Source of the DNA: Plicaturopsis crispa FD-325 SS-3
Taxonomy: Eukaryota; Basidiomycota; Agaricomycetes; Amylocorticiales; Amylocorticiaceae
NCBI GenBank assembly: GCA_000827205.1
Contig: KN832558.1
Coordinates: 1,251,960-1,315,959, forward strand
Reading direction: 5' to 3'
DNA: 64,000 bases
Positions 21,382 to 32,834 of this stretch are shown piece after piece; position 1 is the first letter of the stretch; the number at the start of each line of letters is the position of its first letter. The notes under the pieces were generated by a model. It was not told where the DNA came from. It worked only from the letters and a program-made list of their open reading frames with translations, and made no database searches. The translations under genes and the position numbers were made by a program.

Positions 21382-22619
21382 ATGACTGACAGCTCTCATA
21401 TCGAAGCGAAAGACCGCGCGCTGCACACCGAGCATGTCGATGACAGTCATACCACCTTCTACAACCCGTATACTGAATACCCCAACCGATGGGCACGGAT
21501 ACGGTATGTGCGCTAGCCTGATATTGCCCTTGAAGTCGCTAATGCCCCTGTTTTTGGACAACAGAGCACCCCTACGTGAATATGCTGCAGAATTCCTTGG
21601 GACCATGGTCCTTGTAATATTCGGAACGGCCGTCGACTGCCAAGTCGTGCTGTCTACAAACACTGCTGTCGCTGCTTCCGCTAAAGGCGTGCGTACTTTC
21701 ATGTCTCTGTTCCGTTCCATGCTGATACTTCTCTGCTTTTCCAGGACTATCTCTCCATCTCCTTCGGATGGGCATGTGGCACGGCTCTCGGTGTCTGGTT
21801 GTCCGCAGGTATCTCTGGTGGACACATCAACCCGGCCGTAACGCTTGCGCTCGCTGTCTGGCGCGACTTCCCATGGCGGAAAGTGCCCGGCTACATTGCA
21901 GCACAGCTCATGGGCGCCCTGTGTGGTGCCGCATGCGTGTATGCAAATTACTTCCACGCGATCGATATCTTCGAAGGAGGTCGCGGCGTGCGCACAGTCC
22001 CCGGAACGGCAGCGCTATTCTCTACATATTCCGCTGACTACATGACGAATGTTTCCGCATTCTTTGACGAGGTATGCATTCTACATAGCCCAGTAGCTTA
22101 CATATCTAACCATCCGCTGTTGCCTAGTTCCTCGGCACTGCTGTTTTGCTTCTCGTTGTCCTCGCCGTCACCGACCGCAAAAACTCGCCGCCCCCTAGTG
22201 GCTTAGTCCCCCTCGTACTATTCATCACTATCCTCGGCATCGGCGCTTGCCTCGGCATGCAAACAGCCTACGCCATCAACCCCGCGCGTGATCTTGGACC
22301 ACGAATCCTTACGGCGATGGTTGGCTACGGCAAAGAAGTCTTCACTTACCGGAACCAGTACTGGCTCTGGTGCGCCATCCTCTCGCCTATCCTGGGCGCG
22401 CAAGTCGGCACCCTCATCTACGATGCCTTCTTGTACACGGGAAGCGAGAGCCTTCTCAACCGACCGTGAGTAACGTTTGTCCCCTTTCCAAAGCGCAGGA
22501 CATTGATTTCCTCTTCCAGTAATGCTACCCACCGCCGCTTGCACCAGACTGCACGCCCCCTGCAGGACAACAAGCTCCCCGGTGGTGTCGATGGAGATCG
22601 CGAATTGAGCATGGTTTAA
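21382..22619 (+). CDS. Aquaglyceroporin (MIP family channel)
   Basis: A six-helix membrane channel for water and/or glycerol. Five exons (21382-21503, 21565-21688, 21745-22071, 22128-22465, 22520-22619) give 336 residues. The first half contains [20 protein letters not shown] and the first pore motif [20 protein letters not shown] (NPA). The second half contains [20 protein letters not shown] followed by LGPR. Asp after the second NPAR is typical of glycerol facilitators rather than strict water channels. The N- and C-terminal tails are hydrophilic and face the cytosol. Codon frame and all junctions are consistent. Substrate choice is inferred from the NPARD motif only. Confidence 0.92.
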
Positions 22620-23162
22620 TCCGTCCTCCCCACCTTTCGCCCTCCTCCCAATTCTTCCCCTCCCACGCCCTCACGACGGTCACGTAACAGGGTATACCCC
22701 CCACAACCCCGCAATGTATTTCTACGCTACGCCGTACCCAGCGCTGCGACGACATAAAGTCGCGCATCGTTCCTCACGACCCTCACCGCAAATATGGCAC
22801 GCCTCCTCACCTCCGCAAAATGGCTGCGCACGAGAATGCAACCGTAGTGGCCTATTTTATCCATAACATTATTTATGCACGTTTTCATCGTATTCATGCA
22901 ATATTCATGTAATAGGTTGTACTGGTTCGAATGACGAGCATTATGCTGGCCGCTATAGCGTTTCATACTTTCTCAGTGGTTAGCGGCCCGAAGACTGTCG
23001 ACCGCGGGTGAAGCTGAGAATCACATGAATGGTCTCTCCCCTTAAGTCTTTACCCCGCGTTCATGTAGCTGTGCATTATTACCGCCCTCACCGCGTCTCA
23101 CCTTTTTAACACATAGCCAACACATAGCATCCACTGGTAGGCCTGCCTTCACGAACAGAAAC
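22620..23162. other. Intergenic region
   Basis: 543 bp holding the aquaporin 3' region and the nitronate monooxygenase promoter. A/T-rich direct strings around 22850-22930 (TATTTTATCC, TTCATGCAATATTCATG) are seen. No gene is supported. Confidence 0.4.
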
Positions 23163-24648
23163 ATGATTGTGACACCATTGACAAAGTTGCTGGGTATCCG
23201 GGTGTAAGTGCATTTCAACATCGTCGAGCAATGCACCGTTGACGAAGTATCACAGACCCGTTGTCCAGGGTGGAATGCAATGGTATGGGCGGTCGAAGCT
23301 ATAGGTTGTGAATCACGGCTGACGAGTTGTCAGGGTCGGAAAACCTGAGCTCGTAGCGGCCGTTTCGAACGGTGGAGGTCTCGGTGCGTGCGCGTGCCTC
23401 CTGCGTCCAGCGTCTCCTAACTGTCACGACCGTGTCCAGGGATAATCACGGCCCTCACACAGCCCAACCCTGCCGCTCTGCGCGACGCCATTCGGTTAAC
23501 GCGCACGAAGACATCCAAACCTTTCGGCGTCAACATTACCATACTGCCCAGCATCAACCCGCCAGACTACGAAGGGTACGCGCGCGTCGCCGTTGAGGAG
23601 GGTGTGCGGATATTCGAGACCGCGGGCAATAATCGTCAGCACCTCTGTTATCTCTAGCCTGACGCGTACTGAGTACGACCTGTGTAGCGGGACCACTCAT
23701 CAAATACTTCAAGGCGAATGGGTGTGTTGTTCTACACAAATGCACGACAGTTCGGCACGCGAAGGTACGCTAGAGCAGCTACACACTAGATAGCAAACTA
23801 GCTGATAAAGCCTCCGTAGTCCGCACAACGTATGGGTGTCGATGTCATTAGCATCGACGGATTTGAATGTACGTATGCGCCGCCAAATTTACGACCGATA
23901 ATTCACGACTGATGCACCCCCAGGTGCTGGTCATCCTGGAGAAGAGGATATTGGCGGCATCGTCCTTGTCTGTATCACAAGTTGATTGTACTGCTCAGAT
24001 ATTGCTGACACGATGTCCTTGTAAACAGCTTGCCCGCGCAGCTCAAGAGCTCAGTATCCCATATATTGCATCGGGAGGATTTGCAGACGGCAGGGGCCTC
24101 GCCTCGGCGCTGGCATTGGGCGCAGCGGTACATCAATGCCATACTTACTCTCACTGTGCGGGATCTTGCTGACGCGACTTTCTGTCTAGGGTGTCAACAT
24201 GGGCACACGATTCATGTGCACAGTAGAAGCGTACTGTCACTTTTCTCCCCCTCCATGAACGTCGCGCACTGACACGCTCCCTAGGCCAATCCACCAAAAT
24301 ATTAAGGAGAAGATTGTGGCGTCCACCGAGCAAGACACAATCCACATTCTTCGCACACTGAACAACACCGCGCGTGTGTTCCGTAACAAGGTTTCGACGG
24401 AGGTCGTCCGCCTCGAGCGACGGCCAGGCGGCGCCAAGTTCGAGGACGTGCGGGAGCTGGTCGCGGGCGCACGGGGGAGACTCGTGTACGAGAACGGGGA
24501 CCCTGACTATGGGATCTGGAGTGCGGGGGTATGCTTGGGACTGATCAAAGACATTCCGACCTGCGAAGAGCTATTAAGCAGGATTGAGAGGGAGGCAGAG
24601 GCCATTATTGACGGCTTGAGGGTGTCGATTGTCAAATCGAAGCTGTAA
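23163..24648 (+). CDS. Nitronate monooxygenase (2-nitropropane dioxygenase family)
   Basis: An FMN enzyme with a TIM-barrel fold that oxidises alkyl nitronates such as propionate-3-nitronate. About nine exons join into MIVTPLTKLLGIRPVVQGGM, then [96 protein letters not shown] and DIGG. IPYIASGGFADGRGLASALA supplies the FMN-phosphate site, and GVNMGTRFMCTVEAPIHQ completes the barrel. The His in VVLHK sits where class I enzymes carry the catalytic base. Exons are very small at the N-terminus (one gives only PVVQGGMQW). It is convergent with the secreted protein downstream. Confidence 0.88.
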
Positions 24649-24873
24649 TGTACCCTCGGAGTTACTTATATCATGGTCAAACTTATCTATGAGCCCTTTT
24701 GGAATACTGTTGATGCTCGAGAAGACCGATGTGAAGGTCCTGACGCCTTTTGGGACGACCATACAATCCATCGTTGTCCTTGCCATGGTTCAGAGCGTAA
24801 AGGTGGCCGTTCAGCAAAGCAGAATAAATTACAAAACCATTACATATCAGCTCGTAAACGCCATATTGCAATC

Positions 24874-25485
24874 TTAGACGAGGACCCAAGAAACCCCCTG
24901 GATGCGCCCGACGGCAGGGTCGGCGAGCTGGTTGAAGACAGCAGGCGACATGTCGAGGTCAAATTCCCCTGCACATCCTGCGCATCGGTCGGTTATGGTG
25001 GCTGGCACTGTCTTCCCCCCGACTAAGCGTAGTATAAGCTATCAGTGGCATGAAAGCGTGAAGCGAGGGGGGAACGTACAAGTAATTTGTATTTGCTTGC
25101 CGCAGACGGGGTTACTGTAAAAGATAGTTAGCTTCTTGGACGTGCGTTTATGGCCAGAAGCGTGTATCGTACGCGTTAGGGTTCGCTGTGGCACCACTGT
25201 ATATTGTAAAATTAACAAGGAGTCATTTGGATTATAACCGGAGAGCGACGTACGGGAACGTGGAGAAGAACTGGTTCGAGACGGCTACAATCGAATCGGC
25301 CTCGGTGTTGAAGATACCACAGGCTCCCGTTCCGGGCGCGAAAAACGTGCCTGTGCGAGGGTATGTTAATTCAGACGCCTATGCACACGACATGCATAGA
25401 TTAATTTACCCGCTCCAACATTGGCAGCGCTGACTAGCGATGCGACGGATGCGACCACGGCAAGGAGGGAAACGCGTGCGAGCAT
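24874..25485 (-). CDS. Small secreted double-psi beta-barrel (RlpA/expansin-like) protein
   Basis: Five exons give about 126 residues. A signal peptide, MLARVSLLAVVASVASLVSA, is followed by GTFFAPGTGACGIFNTEADS, NPVCGKQIQITFGGKTVPAT and ITDRCAGCAGEFDLDMSPAV, ending FNQLADPAVGRIQGVSWVLV. The GxCG start, the ITDRCxGC centre and the FDLSP..F end are hallmarks of the barwin/RlpA-like double-psi beta-barrel found in expansins and fungal papain-inhibitor-like proteins. Paired Cys residues suggest disulfides. It has only this domain and no carbohydrate-binding partner. It probably acts outside the cell; the binding target is unknown. A TATAAAA box lies about 150 bases upstream. Confidence 0.85.
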
Positions 25486-27821
25486 GATAGAATGAATATG
25501 CGGTACGAAGTTGAAAGAGATGGATGGGTGAGTAGAATGAAAGACAGAAAACGGCACCAGGCCTCGGACGTCAAGAATGAGAAGGTAGGGAGAGAGGTGA
25601 CGACGCGTACCGTTCATCATCAACGTGAGGCTTGCTTTTATAATGGTGCGGAAAAATCTAGAATGGGCTACCGCAGCATTAGCCCGAGCCTGTCGTGTGA
25701 GCTGCTCAGCGACGGTGGGACGATAGCATCAGGTGCAATTGATCGACATTCAATAGTGCATAGTTGCGGCCGATGATCAAGTACATCGGCTTGAGATTCA
25801 CGGCAAGTGTGCTGCAGTGCTTGGGCCGTTGATTGTCGGCTAGCCTAACATAATCAAGATATTTCCAATGCATTATTTCTGGATAGACAGTGATACAGGC
25901 TAAAGTGACATCCACAGTCGGTGTCAGACTTGATAAAATAGAGGACATTGCAGAGCGTACTCACTTGGTAAATTTTCCGAAACGAGTCCTATGTTAGACG
26001 AGACAACACACCAAATGTTGAACGCTGTGCTGTTGCATATGGGTACCTGCGGAAGCGAGGCTATGCGAGTCTTGATCTGTTACACTATGGAACCCAGACT
26101 GGGTCAGAGTAGCTATGTGACAAAGCTATGTTCGTAAATCACTAGGAAATCAAGCTACACCTAGTGAATCGAAACAGAGCTGGTTCGACCAAGACAAACC
26201 GGGTGAATTTTTTCACTCTGGCATCGGGCCACTGTAGCTATGGCAGCATTTCCGCGAGAAATGCCAAGTCCATTCGAGGCGCGTTTCCTTGTGCGCCACA
26301 TCACAAACAAATATCAACCACAACCTCGCGACCGACGCTACCGCCCTGACGACCCCCATTCTTGCCCTCAACATCCATGACCGCCTCGACTCAGAACACA
26401 AATCAAAGAGCTATAACCCTTGTCGACATCCTTCCGGCTCCACAACGATGGCCGCGTGAAGTACTAGTGCGCTTTGGACCAACGGCTCTCAGTAGCGAGG
26501 TGTTGACGACGACTGACTGGTCTACACCGTGGAGCAGCAAGCTCTCCTATTATCGAGCGATTCGCGCCCTTCGTCTGCATCTGGTCACTTTGGCGGGAGT
26601 TTAGATCAGCAGCCGGAGGCCCGGAGACGTTGTGGAGTTACAGTGCAGGTATGTGACCTGCCGTGCTTGTGTTGCTCACGCGACGCGAAGAGGTTGAGCC
26701 AGCATCGTTGTGTTTTTGGATATATTGCTGGGTGAGTATCTGATGATGACTGCCTCTTAGTCAGACTGACTCGTTTATTTGAACTGACCTCGCTGTCTTA
26801 CTCGAGTCTCGCAGTTGTACGCACAACCAATGTCCTACCTCCCACGGTGCGTCTAATGCCTTCCCTGTACCCCGTCGGCATACTTATTCCCTCTTGTCCC
26901 AAACACGCTAGGCGATTCTCCATCCGCGCGGGTCAATTGGATTGCGACATACAGTACAGGTCACCTGTGAAGTACCAAGAATCCCGAGGCATCCACACGT
27001 CCAATAGGCCGTCAACTTACATCAGCGCATCCCCGAAAATTCGCGCGTCTGGTCGTCTCTGCACATTGCCTCAAGGATGGCTACAAGGAACAGGGTGAGA
27101 GTGTGTGCATATCGGGTGCATAAACTCCTCGCTCACGATCTTTCAACGCAAACCCCGTTTTCTGCAGCTCCAACGTGCGGGGCTATGGTCCGCGATGGAT
27201 GAGGCGACAGAGCAGGTGCACCTACCGGGATATCTGGCCGACCGGCGCATCGTGCATGGGCGCTCGCATTATCGATTTGCCTTGGCAGTGTCCGGGCCCG
27301 CGTCGTCGTATCATGTATCATTAATTATCAATTAATCTGAATTTTGCCCCATATAAATGCATGCAAGCAGTAGTAGTCGCTAAGTGCCATGGCACAAGCA
27401 ACCAAGAAACAGAGTGAATTCGAAACCACCCGCTAGTATAGCTAACAATACGGCGCGGAGCGTATGGAAACAGTGAGTGAAAACGGACATTCAAGGAGCT
27501 AAACCCGCTCTGTCCCACATAGTGAGAAATCACTTGTTTGCCTAGTGAACTTTTCGAAACTGAGTCACGTCAGCTCTGTAAGAAAGCTACTGTGGCCCGA
27601 TGCCAGAGTGACTGCCCCAGCTAAAATCGCTCTGTCTGGGTCTCATAGTGTTAGGCGCTCAACGGAGGCTCCAGACATGGCGGTACGGAAGCACGAGGCG
27701 CATCCGACTTCCGGTCGACGTGCTAATCCTCCGAGGCGGCGGCGCCGAGCGCCTGCAGATTACTGAACTCTGCCCACGAGGAGTACCAGGAAATAGAAAA
27801 CTTTCGTCTTGGAGCTCTGTC
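25486..27821. other. Long intergenic region with a possible unresolved spliced gene
   Basis: 2.3 kb. Between about 26230 and 27340 on plus several open segments are flanked by plausible splice sites. Examples are ATG 26239 giving MAAFPREMPSPFEARFLVRH, a segment with VEQQALLLSSDSRPSS, another giving LYAQPMSYLPR, and a last one giving LWSAMDEATEQVHLPGYLAD. They do not join into one convincing protein and I recognise no family. This may be a real gene of unknown type or a decayed one. The rest shows nothing. Confidence 0.3.
25636..25642 (-). promoter_or_regulatory. TATA box of the secreted barrel protein
   Basis: TATAAAA on the minus strand, about 150 bases before ATG 25485. A strong TATA box fits a highly or variably expressed secreted protein. 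Confidence 0.5.
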
Positions 27822-28636
27822 ATGACCTCGTATCTACGCTCCTGGCTTACAACAGGCACATCTGCACCAGATGCCCCAAATATTACCGTCGGAGCACCAA
27901 CAATTTTAGAGATATCGCCACCGCCATCCGACCAGGAAGACGAGGGCGAGTCGACAGAAGTCGAGGATACAGACGACACACCGCCAGCTTTCCCCGCGCT
28001 ATCCAGTGCTCAGCGCGCAAAGGCGACGCCGAGCATACTCACTGGCGATGCACAACTGATGCCTCCACCACCGGTTCCGAGCCTCGCTGTGAGACGCCCT
28101 GGCACATCCTCTCTTGCGCCGCCCCCATCTTCTTCCCTCGCTCCGCCTTCCACCACAGTGCGCCCTGCAAAGTCTTCCAGCAAACGCGCCAAGGTTGCAC
28201 TCGCACCGGGACATGGTGCACTTGATTGGGCAAACCTGAAATCGTCGGGCGAGGATCTGCGTGTAAGTGCGCGATGTTAACAATATTGGCTGTGCCCTAA
28301 AAGTCAGCATACAGGGTGTTACTAGTCTTATCCGTGTTCCGCCCTCTCTCCTTAAACGGCACAATAAGCGGGCGGACGCCTGGTCCGCTTTCAATGGAAA
28401 GGTGTACAATATCACGCCGTACCTGCCATTCCACCCGGGCGGCGAGCGTGAGCTCATGCGCGTCGCGGGACGGGATGGCTCCGATTTATTTGGTCTGTGT
28501 CTTGTCTCTGTAGATGTGAAGGGCCGTATTGAGCGTACTTATAGCTGCGACGCATGCTTGGGTCAATGTTGACTACATGCTCGATGAATGTCTCGTCGGT
28601 TTCCTCGTTCCCGAGCCTGCATCGGAGGAGGAGTAG
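27822..28636 (+). CDS. Cytochrome-b5-like heme-binding protein
   Basis: Three exons (27822-28262, 28315-28492, 28545-28636) give 236 residues. The first 130 are a disordered Pro/Ser/acidic region. The C-terminal domain reads GHGALDWANLKSSGEDLRGV, then AWSAFNGKVYNITPYLPFHP with GGERELMRVAG, and ends AATHAWVNVDYMLDECLVGF. HPGG supplies the first heme-ligand His and THAW the second. The GHxxLDW opening and the insertion before the first heme helix match the N-terminal b5 domain of CYB5R4/Irc21-type proteins. No membrane anchor and no reductase domain follow, so it would need a separate electron donor. Confidence 0.88.
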
Positions 28637-29328
28637 AGATTTCGCCGTGCTAGACCAAGACAATGTCACTTTATACCCTCCGCCCGCTGGACACAATGAA
28701 TATAGAGCATATAAATGCACGTGGATAATCTGTATGTACCTCGCTTTGACGATAAAAAATGTGTCCCCCAAACAGATCTCCTTTGTGAGGTTTGATGGCC
28801 CGATGCGGTGCGGCGGTTCTTCACGGCCCTGTCTCTTGCTCGTCCTCTGTCTATTGACTTGTCACCCTAATGGGCCATAGGAATTCCCCATGCTTTCCGG
28901 TTCGGGACAGACTCCAGGCGACCTTACTAGAGCGCCAATAGCCTTCGAGGATCATTTCTACCGGTTGCGCATGCGCGTCCAGTATTGAACCGCAAAGGTG
29001 CGTCCGTGAACCTGCGCCCATTTCATTTTGAACAATAGCTTTTTGCAGTTACTAGTCGCGGCTTTCTTTGCGCTGCCGAAATGACTTGCCCCCTAAAATT
29101 TCGCCATTGTTTGTTCTTCGCCTTTGGCTCTTTGTCCACATTCAAAGCGGCGCGCCACCAAAAGCCGGTTTCCTGGCGATCAGTCGACCGCTATAAAGTG
29201 TCGATCCGCACACATCGACCAGCAAGAACTAAATTCACCCACTTTCCTTGACCTGCCTCATCGCTGCTCGCCAGTCACGATCCTTTATCAACAATCATTA
29301 ACTTTCTCAATCAAGTCAGAACTTACAA
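28637..29328. other. Intergenic region
   Basis: 692 bp between two plus-strand genes. No gene is supported. The 60 bp before ATG 29329 are rich in C and T. Confidence 0.4.
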
Positions 29329-30276
29329 ATGCCCTGTACGTCTCTCTCTATCATCAATCTACTCCCCGAGCGATCACTGACGAGCAATGCAGTCCCACTT
29401 CTACGATGTGGCTCGCAGGCCGAGCACAACCGCTGCAATAACTCCAAGTGCAAATACCCGAACCCGCGTCAGACCGTCGGCGGCACGTACAACTGCCTCA
29501 ACCCATCCTGCAACGGCACCTACTACATACGTGAGGCCCGCCCGCCGCCTAAGGAGAAACACCCGAAGGACTGGCCGCTCCCCGCATGGGCTTTCAAGAA
29601 ATGCTCCCGATATCGTTGCGCCTTTCCCAACAAGATTCCCACTTCCGTCGGAAGGTACGAGTGTGCCGCCCCCGGCGGGTGCAAGGGGACCTACGACGTC
29701 GACTACTTCGAGGCAGGCGAGGCCGAGGCCTACTACGCGACGGTGGAGGATGTCGAGCGCAAGGAGAGGAGGAATCGTGAGAGGCGGGTGTGGGAGAAGA
29801 AAGCACGCGAGAAAGCAGAGATGGAGGCGGAGCTCGCCGCGGAAGCAGAGCTGCGCGCTCGGATCGAGGAGGAGCGTGCCAAAGAGTTGAGAAACTTAGA
29901 CCGCAGGGCGGCTAGGAAGAAGGCGAAGGAGGCGCTGGCTGCGGCGACGCCAGTCCAGACTAGCCCCGTGGATGTCGCGAGTCACAGTCTGCCGCATCGC
30001 ATGGGAGCCGTGCGCAAGTCGCCTGTCCGGGAGGCAGTGCGACCTCCGCGCCCAGCCGCGAATCCCCAGACGTTTATGCAGGGGCAGGAGAAGGGATGGG
30101 CTCCACTGGTACCAAAGCAGCACCCGCTGGACTACGCGCGTTCTCAGGCACCTTTCTTGCGTACGAAGGTCGCACCTAGCCTGGTCGATCAACGGGCATT
30201 GAAAGAGCAAGACGCCCCCATCCGTCAGGTCTACCACCCTTTGTACCCTGCGTGCGTCAACCAGTACCGTCGTTAG
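29329..30276 (+). CDS. Tandem Cys4-knuckle protein with coiled coil, unknown function
   Basis: An intron (29336-29392, 57 nt, in frame) lies seven bases into the coding region; removing it gives 296 residues starting MPFPLLRCGSQ. Two similar Cys4 units follow. The first has CNNSKC, then PNP..VGGTYNCLNPSCNGTY. The second has CSRYRC, then PNK..VGRYECAAPGGCKGTY. Each has the layout C-x4-C ... Y-x-C-x4/5-C-x-G-T-Y, a plausible zinc knuckle. Residues about 125-200 are a highly charged Glu/Arg/Lys/Ala helix predicted as coiled coil. The tail is Pro-rich and basic. No signal peptide or membrane segment. I do not recognise the family. The alternating repeat suggests internal duplication. Confidence 0.7.
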   Translation: MPCTSLSIINLLPERSLTSNAVPLLRCGSQAEHNRCNNSKCKYPNPRQTVGGTYNCLNPSCNGTYYIREARPPPKEKHPKDWPLPAWAFKKCSRYRCAFPNKIPTSVGRYECAAPGGCKGTYDVDYFEAGEAEAYYATVEDVERKERRNRERRVWEKKAREKAEMEAELAAEAELRARIEEERAKELRNLDRRAARKKAKEALAAATPVQTSPVDVASHSLPHRMGAVRKSPVREAVRPPRPAANPQTFMQGQEKGWAPLVPKQHPLDYARSQAPFLRTKVAPSLVDQRALKEQDAPIRQVYHPLYPACVNQYRR

Positions 30277-30718
30277 GTGTCTCGGTAAGCTCTTCATCGT
30301 TGTCCTCCATGTCAGTCAATGTGATTGACGCTTTCGTTTCAGGATTCTTTGTCTTTTCGTGTATCGCCCAATGTATCGTGTTATGTAGAATGTTGAATTG
30401 ATTAACCGTGCCTTTTGCACGAGGTTTCTTGTATTCTTGCCGCACGGGCTATAACCTGCGAAAAGTGCAAACCGCGCTACTTCCAGCTCCATGAGCAAGA
30501 GCAGGCAAGAGCTTGGCCGAAGCGATCAGTGAAGTTGTTTGGACATCGTGCCACAGGCAAACAAAGTTAGGTCCTTGGCAACTTTGCATATCGGATACGA
30601 CGAGGTCTTAGATCTTAGCCATTTCTTGCAAGAAAGTTCCGTTTGGGACTGGCAGTCTTCCATTCTATCAACGACTGGGACTCACCACCAAATCACAGTC
30701 GACTCCATACACAGAAAA
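30277..30718. other. Intergenic region
   Basis: 442 bp between two plus-strand genes; nothing further is seen. Confidence 0.4.
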
Positions 30719-32626
30719 ATGCCACCCTCTGTCGATGAGCTCATGGCTAGATTCACAGCTGCTACCGCTGGTATGGATCCCTTCGAACACTACTATGTAG
30801 ATGCTCGCGAGTTGGAAGCCGCCAGACGGCGCGGAGACCATCGTAAGATTAAAGAGCTAGATTCCAAGCCTGGCACGATGGCTCATGTAGGTCGTCTTTG
30901 CGTGGATAACGAGATCACAATGACTGACGACCGTGGCGTGTCTTCAGTGTATCCGATGCCAGAAGCCGTGCATAGACACGACGACTATGGAGTCTAAAGT
31001 AATATCATGATACTCTAGGTGTTAGCTGGATATAGCGCTCACGCTTTGGCAGCCTATGATTTGCAGTGCGTGCCGATTCTCTTGGAACATTGTTGGCAAG
31101 CGGCATCCTGAGTCCGGATACTACTAGGTGGATGCAAGGGTGTCGTGTATTGCAGTCGTTCGGTAAGCCGATATCGTTCCATCGGATGAATTTGCCATCA
31201 CTGATATAAATCCAAGTGCCAAGTCGCTGATTGGAAGAAGAGCATTATGCCAAATCAGCCGTCCCACAAGGAACTCTGTGCAAGCAACAAAGCGAGTGGA
31301 CAGCATGAAAGTCTGCTGCTTCGACTGACCTTCTTTATGCCCAGGAACACATGAAACGCGTGGGCCACTTTCAATCGCAAAGCAAACAGTTCCCGTGGAT
31401 GCGCATAGGACCGGACGGTACCTCTAGCCATAACTTAATAAAAGCACAGTTGGGTGTACTCGGTTCGGGTCCATCGTTCGGGTACTGGTCTGTTCCAGGC
31501 GGTCTGCAGCCACACGACAACTCCGACACCATCCGTGGTCCTCCTATGCCCAATCTCAAAGGGGCGATGGGACGTGCGAAAGGCTATGTACACGGCCAAG
31601 TCTTGTTAGGCGATGAGTGGCCCACGGATATTGAGGCATGGAAGCTCAAGGACGAGACCCATGTTCCGCGCCTCTTCTTCACCGACACTTCACCGCCGCC
31701 GCCCAAAGTGAATCCAGGCGACATTACCGATTGGCGGGCGTGGTATGAGTGGCGTGGAATACCCCTCGACTCTCCGGCGGCTCTATTGATGGACTATCCA
31801 CTCTCGGTGTATCATCTGCTCGTGAACGTTCTCAACGTCGTCGACAGAAAAAGTACCCCTCGGAGCCGACAGGCCCTGGAGGTCCATTACATCGGGGCAG
31901 AAGTTGAACTGAATTTCCTACCTCTGTGAGCCGCACAGGCTGCATGCACATCGATCTGACTGATTTTCAACCCAGATTTTCCGAAATCGCCCTTCTCCTT
32001 CCGAACACGGACGTCACACTAGTAATGTTCGGGAAAGCACCTTACGACCTCATCCAGACCGCCCGCAAAGACTACCGTGGCTCGCTTGCCACACAAGACG
32101 TGGTTTGGACTTACACGGCTCCGAAGAAAACTGGTGCCGGCTCTATCCAGATCAAGCTTCATTCTGAGAGCGATCTGTGGAGTAGACAGGTCCTGGCGGA
32201 TGGTTCACACCCAGATGCTCTTCTCGGTCTCAATGCGGGCCTGCTTGCGTACAGTACCTGGATGGAGCCCATGGCTATCAGCGCAATGTAAGCGTAACCC
32301 TTCTCACTACTACCAATGTATACGCCGAATCCTCATTGGCACTGTATCATAGACTGGACATTCCCTTCGCTATCACGGAATATGCGGAGCAGTCGATGGA
32401 TACTTGCGCTAAACATCTTCCGTCTATGCTTGCCTATCAAGCGGCCCAATTGACTGGGCCAGAGGGACAGCCTGGTTCGCCGACTTATAAGGCGTTAACG
32501 AGGACACGATCATACCCCATTGCCCCGAATCCCTTCTTTCGTCCGGGGCAAAGACAACTGGGTATGCTACGAATGCCAAACTCTTGGAATGCATTTACTA
32601 TGCCTGTTGTTCTGGGAGCTCAATGA
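30719..32626 (+). CDS. MYND zinc finger plus Mss51 C-terminal-like domain protein
   Basis: Eight exons (30719-30886, 30948-30998, 31053-31065, 31128-31162, 31217-31279, 31345-31925, 31976-32287, 32353-32626) give 498 residues. The MYND finger is assembled over five exons: CIRCQKPCIDTTTMESKPMI, CSGCKGVVYCSRSCQVADW and SHKELC, with all zinc ligands present. Exon 3 is only 13 nt and carries one ligand Cys. The fifth intron (31280-31344) begins GC rather than GT. The C-terminal half has VHYIGAEVELNFLPLFSEIA, LLLPNTDVTLVMFG and later LGLNAGLLAYSTW, matching the domain shared with the yeast mitochondrial translation regulator Mss51. No presequence is evident, so a mitochondrial site is unproven. 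Confidence 0.8.
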
Positions 32627-32834
32627 TTAATTGAAGCAATGTAGTCACAAAGTTCTCTGTAGGAATACGAGCCTGAGGCACTGACGACTTTGACGAAGAA
32701 CGTAGATAATGTTGCTCTGTCATGTACTTAGGGGATTGTATGTATGTCTTTCTGATCAGGCAAGTGCTTGAAGGGAACACGTTGCGATTCAAAAGATACA
32801 GAGTGCAGTGTCTGGCTTCAGTCTAATATGAATA

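Noticed and set aside
22727-22966. 80-codon minus-strand frame after the aquaporin
   Set aside because: It is A/T-rich, without motif, and lies in the expected 3' untranslated region.
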